Shown here: positions 13,901-25,982 of the stretch, piece after piece
How the letters are laid out: every line of letters begins with the position of its first letter
Numbering within the stretch: position 1 is the stretch's first letter
Assembly (NCBI GenBank): GCA_018398815.1
Contig: CM031595.1
Location: 132,302,725 to 132,366,724, forward strand
Origin: Conus ventricosus
Taxonomy: Eukaryota > Mollusca > Gastropoda > Neogastropoda > Conidae
DNA length: 64,000 nt
Direction of reading: 5' to 3'
Notes under the pieces: model-generated
What the model was told of the DNA's origin: nothing
The model's input: only the letters and a program-made list of their open reading frames with translations
Database searches by the model: none
Translations under genes and position numbers: made by a program

Positions 13901-16900
13901 AAAGCCCGTAATTTCATTTTTGGATCATCTCCTCTGAGAAAGAAAGATCTACTGATACAGAAGTCAGAATAATTTTCGGGAAGCAGTAGAGAGGGGGATC
14001 AAACAACATGGATCAGAAATCAAAAGAACTGCTCGCACCACAGAAAAAAGATTCTTGTGCTGCTGGGGGGCCCTGTGAGGTGCCCAAAAAGCAAGGGTCT
14101 GCATTAGAATATTTGGGGTTTAAGGGGCCAAAGTACAACAGCAAAAGAGATTTCTCAAAGAAGGTTTAAAAAATTTGGTGTGAAAAGAAAGAAAGACAAC
14201 AAAGAAAGAAGTATTTTTTAAAAATAAATAGTACAAGAAAACTCTTTGTGTTGATAGAAGGAGACAAAAAAAAAGAAGATAAAGAAATAGGGAAAAATCA
14301 AAGACTTTCAAATTTGGTTTTGAAACCTGTTGCAGAGTATGACAGAGAGAAAAGGGGGACCGGGCATGAAAAACAATCCCACAGGTGAGTTGGGTAAAGA
14401 AGGAGGGGACCATGGGTGGACTTTAAACTGATGCTTCGATTGCAAATCCCCAAAATCCAACTCCAAAACAACACTTGTGTCCTGGCCATTGGACTGCAAG
14501 GACAGCCCAGAAAATTTGAAGAAATCGGGGGGCCTTACAAAGAACAGTGGCAGCGTTTGAAGTCCATGCAGGGAAAATTGACAATCAAAGTATTTCTTTT
14601 GGGGATTATGATTTTAGCTAAGCGTATGGTTGCAGGGCTCGGGGAAACACCCCCCTGTCTATAGCACAGCACAAAAGCCAAATACACCCCCACCTCTTGT
14701 AAAAAGGCAACATCACACAGCGCATTTTACGGGCATCAAGAATTCAAAATTCCAAACCAAAAAAAAAATTTCCCAAGTGCAAAAAAATGATCAGAAAACC
14801 CAATCATTGACTTACACTCACCCATGTTGCACCCCCCTATCTCACATTTTCTGGGAGTGGAAAAAAGCCCATGCCCCACGGGGTGAGTGTCATTCTTGTA
14901 AGAAATTGCAAAACCTTTGAGTTAGGCAAACGGTAGAGAAAAAGTCGCCTTTTCGACTTTGTTGCAAACTAAAAAAAGATAAATTTTAGAAAAAAAAGAA
15001 AAGGCAGCTAGAATCAAAAATAGTGTTAATGAGCCTGAAGAGACAGCAAACCCCCCTGAGTTTTTTCCCGCAAACAAAAAGAATGAGGAGGGGAAAGGAA
15101 AAGGGGAAAAAAGAAGACGGAAATACGTTTGATCTTCCCGCTTGTTGGTCCTGTCCACAGCATTTGATTTTCCCCTACATCAGAAAAAAAACCAAAGCGG
15201 GCCCCTTTCAGGGCAAGTCTTTTCATAGGCAACCATGCAAAAAATTTTTGAAGCAAGAAAAATACACATGTATGTGAAGTGTTGTCAGACAACATGAGGA
15301 CTAAAGACACCTACCCTTTCCAGAGTGGAGTATATCAACAGATTAAAAATGTGAATAGCTATTCTCACAATCCCACAAAAACCACATCAAAAACCTGACT
15401 GTGAGTGCCTTTGCACATTGGATATGTATCAAGAATACATGTCTTTCTTTAAAAAAGAATTCCCCAGTTCGCATCATCCCAAAACAGTTTTTTAGAAAAC
15501 CATTGGTTCCTTTCACCCAACATCATTTGGAGGTCTCGGGAAAAGGGGGTGAGGAAACACATGCAGTTTTAAATTGCTAAGAGAAGGGTGGGGGTCTAAA
15601 AACAGAGAGGAAAATTGCGTGTCATGATGCAGAACCAGCTTTTGTCCCCCCCCTTCTAAAGGTCTGATCCCACTGGCCCGGGGAAGCAGTGTAAATTTAA
15701 TAAACAGTAATAAGTTGTCACGTACATGCATCAGACAGTGTTATAATGTGTGTGTGTGTGGTGTGTGTGTGTGGGGTTTGTTGCGCTCACCCCACTAGTC
15801 CCAGTGTTTTAAAAATTTTTATAAATTCTTGTATGTAAAAAATTTTAAAAATTTCACCTCAAAAAGTTTTTGGGTGCAAATACAAAGTTTTTTAATATTT
15901 TATTGAAACTGATCATGAATGTTGACTGGAGTGACAGAAGCAAAAATTACACTTCTACATTTGGCGACAAAAGCAGCAAAGCGGACCTTAAAAAGAGACA
16001 AGTGCAAAAAAATTTGTCCCAATTAAATTGTGTCAGTGGACAATTGGGGCCCAAATTAACGCGTGCCCAGTGGACAATTGGGGAAGCATGTGAAAAGAGT
16101 GCATGGTTTGGGGAAAACATAAAGGGAATCCCATAGTGGTATTGCGGGTTTGTGGTGTTTGTGTTTTGGGTGTGTGTGTGTGTGTGTGTGTTTGTGGTGT
16201 GTTGTCTTTCGTTGTGTCTGTGATGTGTGTGGTGCAGTGTGTGTGTGTGTGTGTGTGGTGTGGTGTGTGTGTGGTGTGTGGTGTGGGGAAGAGGAGAGAG
16301 AGAGGGGGAAGGAGAAAAGTGTGGTGTGTGTGTGGTGTGTTGTGTTTGGTGTGTTGTGGTGTGTGGGTGTGTGCGCAAATCTGTTGGTTTTGTGCTCCTC
16401 TCTCTCTCTTCTCTCTCCTCCTCGTGTGTGGTGGTGTGTGTGTGTGGTGTGTGGTGTGGTGTGTGTGTGTGTGTGTTGTTAGTTTGTGTGTGTGTGGTGT
16501 GTTTAGAGAGGAGAGGGGGAGAGAGAGAGGAGAGAGAGAGAGAGAGAGAAGTATATGTGTGGTGTGTGTGTTGTGTGTGTGTGTGTGTGTGTGTGGTGTG
16601 GTTGGTGGGCAAATTTTGTAAATTTTGTTCTTTTTCTTCAATTTGCATTAGTCGTGTGCAAGAAATTTTCTTCCTTCTGTTTCTGTGCTCTTCTCTCTCT
16701 TTTTTTTCTCTCTCTCTCTCTCTTCTCTCCTCTCCTCTCCTCTCTTTGGTGTGTGGGGGTTCATGTGTGTGCGTGCGTGTGTGTTCAGTGTGTGTATTGT
16801 GTTAATGTGTGTGTGTGTGTGTGGTGTGTGTGTGGTGTGTGTGTTCTGTGTTTTGTGTGTTCTTTGTAAGGTTTGTCCACAATGCATGTTCATCTTCAGA

Positions 16901-19900
16901 TTTTTGCTGGACCACGTTATGTTTGAAATGAGCTGAACATCCAACATGAAAAAGGCATGTCAGGCAAATCATGTTTTTGGTAAGGAATCCCGGGGATACA
17001 GTTCCGGGAAGAGAGAGCAGAACTGACACGTGAGTTTTGCAGTTTATTTATGTTATATTTGTGTGTGTGTGGGGGGTTTGTGGTTGGTGTGTGTGTGTGT
17101 GTGTGTGTGTTTTTGTGTGTGTGGTGTGGCGTGCGGGGTTTTGTGTGTGTGTCTCTTTCATGTGTTATTTTTCTTCCTAGTAAGAGAGTCTGTTTATATT
17201 TTAGTTTTCTTTAAATAAATTTAAAGAAGAAATAAAAGTACTTTTTTTCCCCCGGTTACTCGCAGCCATCAAATCCCTTTCCTTTCCTCCACACAAAAAA
17301 ACCCGGGAGGTGCATTTATCAAACCCCCCCCCCCCCCCCGCCCCTCCCCCCCCCACCCCAAAAACCACATCCCTTCCATTTCCTTCATTTCCGCACAGGC
17401 CATTCCCTTTACACAGAGCAGTGACTGTGTATCTGGCAGTGTTTGTGTCATCGCGAGGGCCGGGTTTGACCCCGCGAATCGCTTTTAGCTGGTTCATGGG
17501 TGGTCTTACACATGGGGGATATGAGCGTGTTTTTAGTGGTTGAACATGTGTTTTATCGGCTCTACCCCTGTTCTTGGGGTAGGCACTGGGTTCTTAGGTC
17601 AAACGGGTGGCTGGAAGTGCCCTTGGCAATGATTTTATTTTCTTTGCGCACACCGTCCCGATACTTTAAAAGGGAATGCGTTCGCTGTTCCCACACACAC
17701 ACAGACCGCGCCGCAGCAATAAACACACAACACAGACCCCAACACCACACACCACACACACACCAACCCCAAACACAGATTGTTTGCAGCAAATCAACCC
17801 CTGTGTGTCCCCTATAGGGGGTGTGTGTGTGTGGTGTGTTGTTGGGGTGTGTGTGTTTTTGTGTGGTGCGATAAAAAGAATAGGACTGTGTTTGATTTTG
17901 TTGTATTTTATTACGAAAAATACGGGGGGTTTGAATTGTTCGGGAAAAAAATCATTATGTTTCATGCCCTTGAGACTTTGGGCATGTCATGTGGTGTGGC
18001 TGCAAAGTTCAGCTGCATGAAACTGCCATTGTCATTACATTGCGCACTTTTGGACAAAAAAGCTTTAAGTTAAGTGATCCCTTTTTTGTGATTAGCTGAG
18101 CAAGGGGAGTATCAAAAATTGTGAAAAAATCAATGAGGGAAATAACTTGCCTTAGCGTGAGTGATTAGTTTATCGATTTTTGTGTGTATTTTCATTGTTG
18201 TAAAGTTGCCTAAAAACTTTTGCACACAAATCATCGTTTCTCGTTCTTGCAGGAAAATAACCTGTCGGTTTGGTATTAAAAAAATTGTCTGCAATTCCCA
18301 ATACAGTCGTTCAGGAGGTATAAGTATTATATTCTTTACGCAAAAAATTGTCAAAATGACAAACCCCCCTTTTTAAAAGGCCGCGCAGCAATGCCGAAAA
18401 CACAGTGTGGGCTTGTTTCCTGCACGGCGCAGGCAGGTGTGTCGCGCAGAACTGGGGGGAGGGCCGCCCCATAAAACCCGCCTTCCTGACCTTGGGAGTG
18501 CAGCACCCGGGGGGTTTAATCCCCTTCTTCGCTGAAAATAAAAACCGCTTGAAAAGCCCCTGGATTGACCGAAAGCTCCCCCGGGGAAGCCAGTGCCGGG
18601 GTGCGGCGGGGCCGCCGGGTTGGGCGTGGAGGGGGTTTGGAATGAGCAGCACGGTGCACTGCCCCGAGGTGGCACAGAGGGTTGGGGGAGCAAAAACAAA
18701 CAAAAAAAAAAAAAAAACACTCAGAAGAATAAAAAAAAAATGAGCACACTTATTGATTGGCCAGATGGGTTCAAAAAAAACAAGGCCTTGGGAAATTAAA
18801 GGGGATGTAAATAGAATCTTTCTAAGGGTGAGCAGGGGGTACACAAGTTGTGCCCTGGTTAGGGGAAAAAACCCGTGTTACTTTCCGACTTTTTCACCTG
18901 GCACCCCCGCTCTGAACACGCCTCCCTTTTCCATTGTGTCCACACAACACCAGACTGCAAGATGGGCCCTGGACACCAGGGCACGCTTTATGAGGTATGC
19001 GTTTCAAAAAAACTGAACCTGAGAAAGGGGTTTTCCCATCACTTCACGAGCGAGTTTTTCCCCAATTCTCGCTTGAGCGTTCGGACACCTGACCGGGCCC
19101 GGCGCTGGAATCACCCCAATGCGAGGTGCAAGTTCCTTTTTTCCCTGAGGTTTGTGCCATGATTCATGTGAGCTGTCTTCTCTGAGATTTTCCCGGGCAT
19201 AGTGCTTGAAAACTCGCGGTTGTTTTTGCATGGCGTGATGTTTTTTCCCACAGCGTCCCTATCCATATCCCAATCGCTCATGTCCGAATTTTTATCGACC
19301 GCCAGGTACTTTCCGTGGTGCGACCTTGAGGGGCTCTGCGTGCGAGGGCGATCCCCGTTCTGCCATTAGAAAGGGGCGCTTCTGCAATGAAAACATCATA
19401 AATAACTTAAAATGTCTTTACAAAAATGTGCAAATTTTCAACAGTCAAAAACAATGGGGTACTAACAAACACGCACACAAAAACAAAAACTCCAAAAAGG
19501 TATTGCAAGAAGACTTTTCATCACTTCACTATTATTGGGAGTAAAAAAAATTTTTGTCATATTCAGTGACTTTTTTTTTTAAAAAATTTTTGGATGTGTG
19601 TGTGTGTGGTGTGTAAAAAAGTATTTTTTTGTGACTGTGGCCGCATGCTTTTTGCAGCGGCAAAGTTATGTTTTTAGTATGTGGTGTGTTGGTGTGTTGT
19701 TGTTTGTGGGTGCGTGCGGCGAGGTGTCATCTGTTTGGGTGTCTGTGAATGTGTGCTTGACATCGGGTGATTTATAATTTGTCACTCTTTTTGTGTAGGG
19801 CATATTATACATGGCATACATGTACTTTTCACACTTTGTGACCACACAAAGTAAGCCCGTAAAACATCAAAAGGGAGGGTCTTTCTTTCCCCCACACTGT

Positions 19901-22655
19901 TTCTCTAAACAAGGAAAAAAAGGAAAACAAAATGAAGGGGAAAAACAAGTGGCGCCTTTCAAAAAAAACTAAAGACTACGGGGGCACCTTTAAGAAGGGG
20001 AACCCCAATAACTCCTTTACGCCTGGACTCGCAATTTTGGTTTATCTTGGGGGTTTCGGGTTTTAATCTCCGCCAGGGGCCCTTTTTTTTAAGGGGATTT
20101 TTCCCCCGACCAATTACATGGTTTGACTCCCTTTCCCCAAAAAATCCTTGAATGAGATAGTACAGAGGTTCGATGTGGAAAAAAAAACGCAAACATCTTG
20201 CACACTGTAAATTCATCACCAACTTTCTAAAAAAAGGGCCGTTTGGGTTGGTAGGAGACACGTTACACATTGCATGCACCCTGTGTTTTAAAAATTTGGG
20301 GAATGAAGGAAATAAGGAATGAGTGAAGATACTGACTGAGCACATGAAATGACTGCAGAGGCATGGGGGCGCTTTCAGTCGCATCCCGGGAGGAGCCTGT
20401 TGATAAAGAGAGTGTGAATTTTAGCAATACAACTTTGGGAAGCCATTTTTAATGCGATTTTTATTATTACTTTTTTTTAAAATACAATTTTTTGCAACAA
20501 AATTACTGTCAAAACTACGAAAGGGATGATCCAAAAACAACAACAAAAAATACAAAAAAAATCCCTAAACAGTACACCACACACACACACACACACCACA
20601 CAACGCAATTTTGATTACAACTTGAACCAAACCCAAAAAACCACCATACTTGGCCTTTTGTCAGGTCTTTGGGGAGTTTTTTAAAAGCGACACAGGGTTT
20701 GTATTGGGGCCCACAGCAGCCTCTGTCCTGCACCACCTCAGGATGCCTCGAAAAAAGGAAGAAAGGGAAATATCATCTTCTTCACCCCGGCTATATCAGA
20801 GAACGCAAATGAACACCCAAACCACTATCACCCTACAAATCATGCACAAAAAAACCTTCCCCCTCCTTGGGGAGGAAAAAAGACCCTAATTAAACTTATA
20901 CGTTTCCCGTGAAGTCCGTTGGCAAAAACTTTCCCAAAGACTTTTTCCTTCTCTCTCTTCTCTGCATTGTTCCACACCCTTTTACAATGAAAATTATCCC
21001 CTGAAAAGGGCCCCCCCTTTAAAAATCAAACTTACATTTTTAAAGTTTAATCATTTCCCCGCCCCAGACTACTTCTAAAAAGAAGTTTTTTTGTTTTTTT
21101 TTTAAAGTTTTAGATTGTTCCCATGCCCCTTTAACATTTTTTATCTGAAAATTTCCCAAGGAAACCTTAATCGAGTTTCCCCCCCAAAATGTACTTTCCT
21201 TGTCAAAAAAACATAAAAAAAATAAAATTTTTTGTACCCCTTAGATTTTTTTCTAAAACGAAACAAAATTGTAAAAATGTTATTGTGGCAAATCACTTTT
21301 TTTCTAAACTGTCACATACAAACCTAAAACCCCGTATGGCCAATACGAAAAGCATAAAACTAAATATTTTGCCCCCATTCTTTCTAAAAAAAAAAAACTG
21401 AGAAAACTTTTTTACGGAAAACAAAAATTTTTTTTAAATGTTACAATAAACTTTAAAAATAGAAATGGTAAAAAACAGTACTGCACTTTTTTATTGCATA
21501 TGCATTTTAGAAAAAAAAACCCCCAGTGCCGGGCTGGGGGCGACCGTTGTGGCGTGGACGGTGTTGATGACAGCCGGTGAGGTGGCACAGAGGTTGGGAC
21601 AGCAAAAAACAAAACAAAACAAAACAAAAAAACACTCAGAAGAATGAAAACAATAATGAGCAATCACTTATTGAATTTGGCACAAGATGTGAGTTCAATA
21701 AAAACAAGGCCATTGGGAGAATTAAGGGTATGTCAAATAGAATCATGTACTAAGGTGTGAGCAGGGTGTACACACATGTCTGTGCCATGGTTATGGGAAC
21801 ACAGTGTGTACTTACCGACTTGTTCACCTGGACACCCCCTGCTCTGAACACAGCCTCCTTCAGCATTGTGTCCGACACAACACCAGACTGCAAGGCATGG
21901 TCCCTGGACACCAGGTCACGCTTCATGAGGTAGTGCTGTTTCAAAATACTGAACCTGAGAACGGGTATCTTCACCATCACTTCACGAGCGAGTTCCACAA
22001 GTTCTCGCTTGAGCTGTTCGGACACCTGACCGGCCAGGCTGCTGGAATCACCGGAATCCGCGAGGTGCAAGCTTCCATTGCTCACTGAGTGTTTGTGACC
22101 ATGATCCATGCTGATGCTGTCTTCTCCTGAGATTTCCATGGGCATAGTGCTTGAAGACTCTGCATGGTTGATTGGTGCATGGCTGTGATGTTTGTCACCA
22201 GCAGCGTCCGTATCCATATCCCAATCGCTCATGTCCGACATTGATCGACCGCTCAGAGTACGTTTCCGTGGTGACGACCTTGATGAGGCTCTGCGTCGTC
22301 GAGGGCGATCCACGTTCTGCATCATTAGAAGCTGTTCAGCTTCTGCAATGCATAACATCATACAGTAACTTAAAATGTCTTCACAAATATGTGCAATTGT
22401 CAACAGTCAAGAAACAATGGCATACTAACAAACACGCACACAAACACAAACACTCACACAAAAGGTATCTGCAAGAAGCACTTTACAGTCACTTCACATA
22501 TTATGGCAAGTAATAAATATTTGTCACTATTGCCAGTGACTTTTTTTTTAATTAACTTTTCATGGATGTGTGTGTGTGTGTGTGTGTAAAAGAGTATTTG
22601 AATGTGTACATGTGAGCTCGCATGCATTGTGCATGCGAGCATATGTATGTATGTA

Positions 22656-22699
<44 letters not shown>

Positions 22700-23631
22700 C
22701 GTGCGTGCGAGCATGTGTGCATCTGTATGTGTGTCTGCATGAATGTGTGCTTGAGCATCTGTGTGAATGTATAACTTTGTCACTCTTTAAGTGTATGGTG
22801 CATATTTATACATGTGCATACATGTACTTGTCACACTTGTGTGACCTACACAAAGTATAGTCCTGTAAAACATCAAAAAGGTAGGGTCTTTCTTTCCACA
22901 CACTGTTGCTCTAAACAAGGAAACAAAAGGAAAAACAAAATGAATGGAGGAAACAACAAAGTGGACAGCCTTACAAAAAAAATACTAAAGACTACTGGGA
23001 CACTCTTTATATGAAGAGGGACCACAATAACTCAGCTGGTACAGCACTGGACTCGCAATCTTGGTGATCTTGGGGTTGCGGGTTTGAATCTCCGCCAGGC
23101 CCTTTTGGTATAAGGGGATTTTTCCCTGACCAATTACACTGGTTCTGACTCCATTTCCCAAAAAGTCCTTCGAATGAGACTAGATACAGAGGTTCGATGT
23201 GTGAACACACGCAAAACATCTTGCACACATGTAAAATCTCATCACCAACTTTCCTAACAGAAGGCCAGTTTGGCCGTTGGTATGGATGACACGTTACACA
23301 TTGCATGCACCCTGTGTTAAAAATTGAGTGAATGAAGGAAATAAGGAATCTGAGTGAATGATACTGACTAGATGACACATGAAATGACTGCATGAGGCAC
23401 TGGCAGGCAGCTCTTCAGTCAGCACTACCCAGGTAGGCAGCCTGTTGCATACACGAGAGTGTGAATTGTCAGCAACTACAACCTTTGGCAAGCCACTTTA
23501 TAAATGCTGTATTATCATTATTACTTATTTTAAGATACACATTTTTAGCAACAAAATTACTGATACAAAATCTACTGAAGGTATGATGCCAAACAACAAC
23601 AACAAAAACATACAAACAAAATCCCTAAACC

Positions 23632-23671
<40 letters not shown>

Positions 23672-25942
23672 ATTTAGATTACACACTTGAACCAACCCAA
23701 TAACCACCATACCTCTGGCCTTCTTGTCAGCGTCTTTGGGCAGTTTGAAATGCTGACACAGGGTCTGATACTTGGAGTCCCACAGCAGCCTCTGTCTCTG
23801 CACCACCTCAGGATGCCTGCATGAAGAAAAGGAAGAAAGGAACTATCATCTTCATTCACCACAGGACTATATCAGGATGAACGCACAACTGAACACCTAA
23901 ACCACTATCACCGTATCAAGTCATGCACAAAAATCCTCTCCTCTCCTTGGTGAGGAAAACAGACCATAATTATGACTATAAAGTCAAAGTTCCCAGTGAA
24001 GTCCGTCTGAGCAAAAACTTTCCTAAAGACTTTTTCCATTCTCTCTCTCTCTCCTGCATTGTTCCACACCTTGTCTACACTGAATTTACTCCCCTGAAAA
24101 GGCAACCTCCCTTAAAGATCAAACTCACATTTACGAACGTTGAATCTATTCCTGTCCACAGACTACTTCTAAAAAGAAGTTTTTTTGTTTTTTTTTAATG
24201 TTCAGATTGTTCTCCAGTGCCTATGACACATTTTGATCTGATAATCATTTCCCAGAGGAAACCTTAATCAGATGTTTTCCCCCTAAAATGTACATTTTCC
24301 TTGTCAAAAAAGCATAAAAACAATAAACTTGTTGTACCATTCAGATTTCTTTCTAAAATCCGAAACAAAATTGTAAAAATGTTATTGTGGCAAATCACTT
24401 ATTTTCTAAACTGTCTACATACAAGCCTAAGACCAGTATGGCTCAATACCGAAAAGCATAAAACAGTAAATATTTTGCACCATTCTTTCTAAAATCTGAA
24501 ACAAAACTGAGAAAACTTTTTACGGAAAATCAAAAATTTTTGTAACTGTCTACATATAAACTTATAAAACTAGAATGGCTAAATACAGTACTGCACTTTT
24601 GTATTGCGATATGCATTTGATGACAACTAAACATCACCTAATTATTAATGTATAACATTTCAAATGTGAATGTTGGTGCATCAGATCCAAACCCAANNNN
24701 NNNNNNNNNNNNNNNNNNNNNNNNNNNNNNNNNNNNNNNNNNNNNNNNNNNNNNNNNNNNNNNNNNNNNNNNNNNNNNNNNNNNNNNNNNNNNNNNNNNN
24801 NNNNNNNNNNNNNNNNNNNNNNNNNNNNNNNNNNNNNNNNNNNNNNNNNNNNNNNNNNNNNNNNNNNNNNNNNNNNNNNNNNNNNNNNNNNNNNNNNNNN
24901 NNNNNNNNNNNNNNNNNNNNNNNNNNNNNNNNNNNNNNNNNNNNNNNNNNNNNNNNNNNNNNNNNNNNNNNNNNNNNNNNNNNNNNNNNNNNNNNNNNNN
25001 NNNNNNNNNNNNNNNNNNNNNNNNNNNNNNNNNNNNNNNNNNNNNNNNNNNNNNNNNNNNNNNNNNNNNNNNNNNNNNNNNNNNNNNNNNNNNNNNNNNN
25101 NNNNNNNNNNNNNNNNNNNNNNNNNNNNNNNNNNNNNNNNNNNNNNNNNNNNNNNNNNNNNNNNNNNNNNNNNNNNNNNNNNNNNNNNNNNNNNNNNNNN
25201 NNNNNNNNNNNNNNNNNNNNNNNNNNNNNNNNNNNNNNNNNNNNNNNNNNNNNNNNNNNNNNNNNNNNNNNNNNNNNNNNNNNNNNNNNNNNNNNNNNNN
25301 NNNNNNNNNNNNNNNNNNNNNNNNNNNNNNNNNNNNNNNNNNNNNNNNNNNNNNNNNNNNNNNNNNNNNNNNNNNNNNNNNNNNNNNNNNNNNNNNNNNN
25401 NNNNNNNNNNNNNNNNNNNNNNNNNNNNNNNNNNNNNNNNNNNNNNNNNNNNNNNNNNNNNNNNNNNNNNNNNNNNNNNNNNNNNNNNNNNNNNNNNNNN
25501 NNNNNNNNNNNNNNNNNNNNNNNNNNNNNNNNNNNNNNNNNNNNNNNNNNNNNNNNNNNNNNNNNNNNNNNNNNNNNNNNNNNNNNNNNNNNNNNNNNNN
25601 NNNNNNNNNNNNNNNNNNNNNNNNNNNNNNNNNNNNNNNNNNNNNNNNNNNNNNNNNNNNNNNNNNNNNNNNNNNNNNNNNNNNNNNNNNNNNNNNGACA
25701 GTAAGGACTCATGGGCACTGGCAGGCTCTTCAGTCACACTACCCAGGTAGCACCTGTTGCATACACGAGAGTGTGAATTGTCAGCAACTACAACCTTTGG
25801 CAAGCCACTTTATAAATGCTGTATTATCATTATTACTATTTTAAGATACACATTTTTAGCAACAAAATTACTGATACAAAATCTACTGAAGGTATGATGC
25901 CAAACAACAACAACAAAAACATACAAACAAAATCCCTAAACC

Positions 25943-25982
<40 letters not shown>

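Larger units (their letters stand above)
12000..21520. other. Low-quality assembly block
   Basis: Homopolymer runs of 4-10 bases are heavily over-represented, and dinucleotide repeats are broken (GTGTGTGGTGTGT patterns at 15745-16860, 17050-17150, 17820-17870). From 18.59 kb the block is a damaged copy of 21.52-24.64 kb, in which mixed sequence is replaced by runs of one base or lost. A tRNA-like head with GGTTCGAACCCC near 12165-12240 may be a SINE. The rest (12.3-18.1 kb) shows no feature I can support. Confidence 0.85.

Noticed and set aside
16103..16869. Long Val/Cys-rich and His/Thr-rich ORFs on both strands
   Set aside because: They are translations of (GT)n, (GA)n and (CA)n repeats, as in many other places (2.2, 4.3, 22.6, 35.7, 41.7, 60.2, 63.5 kb).
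24634..25844. ORFs of more than 340 residues
   Set aside because: They consist almost entirely of unknown residues across the 1000-N gap.
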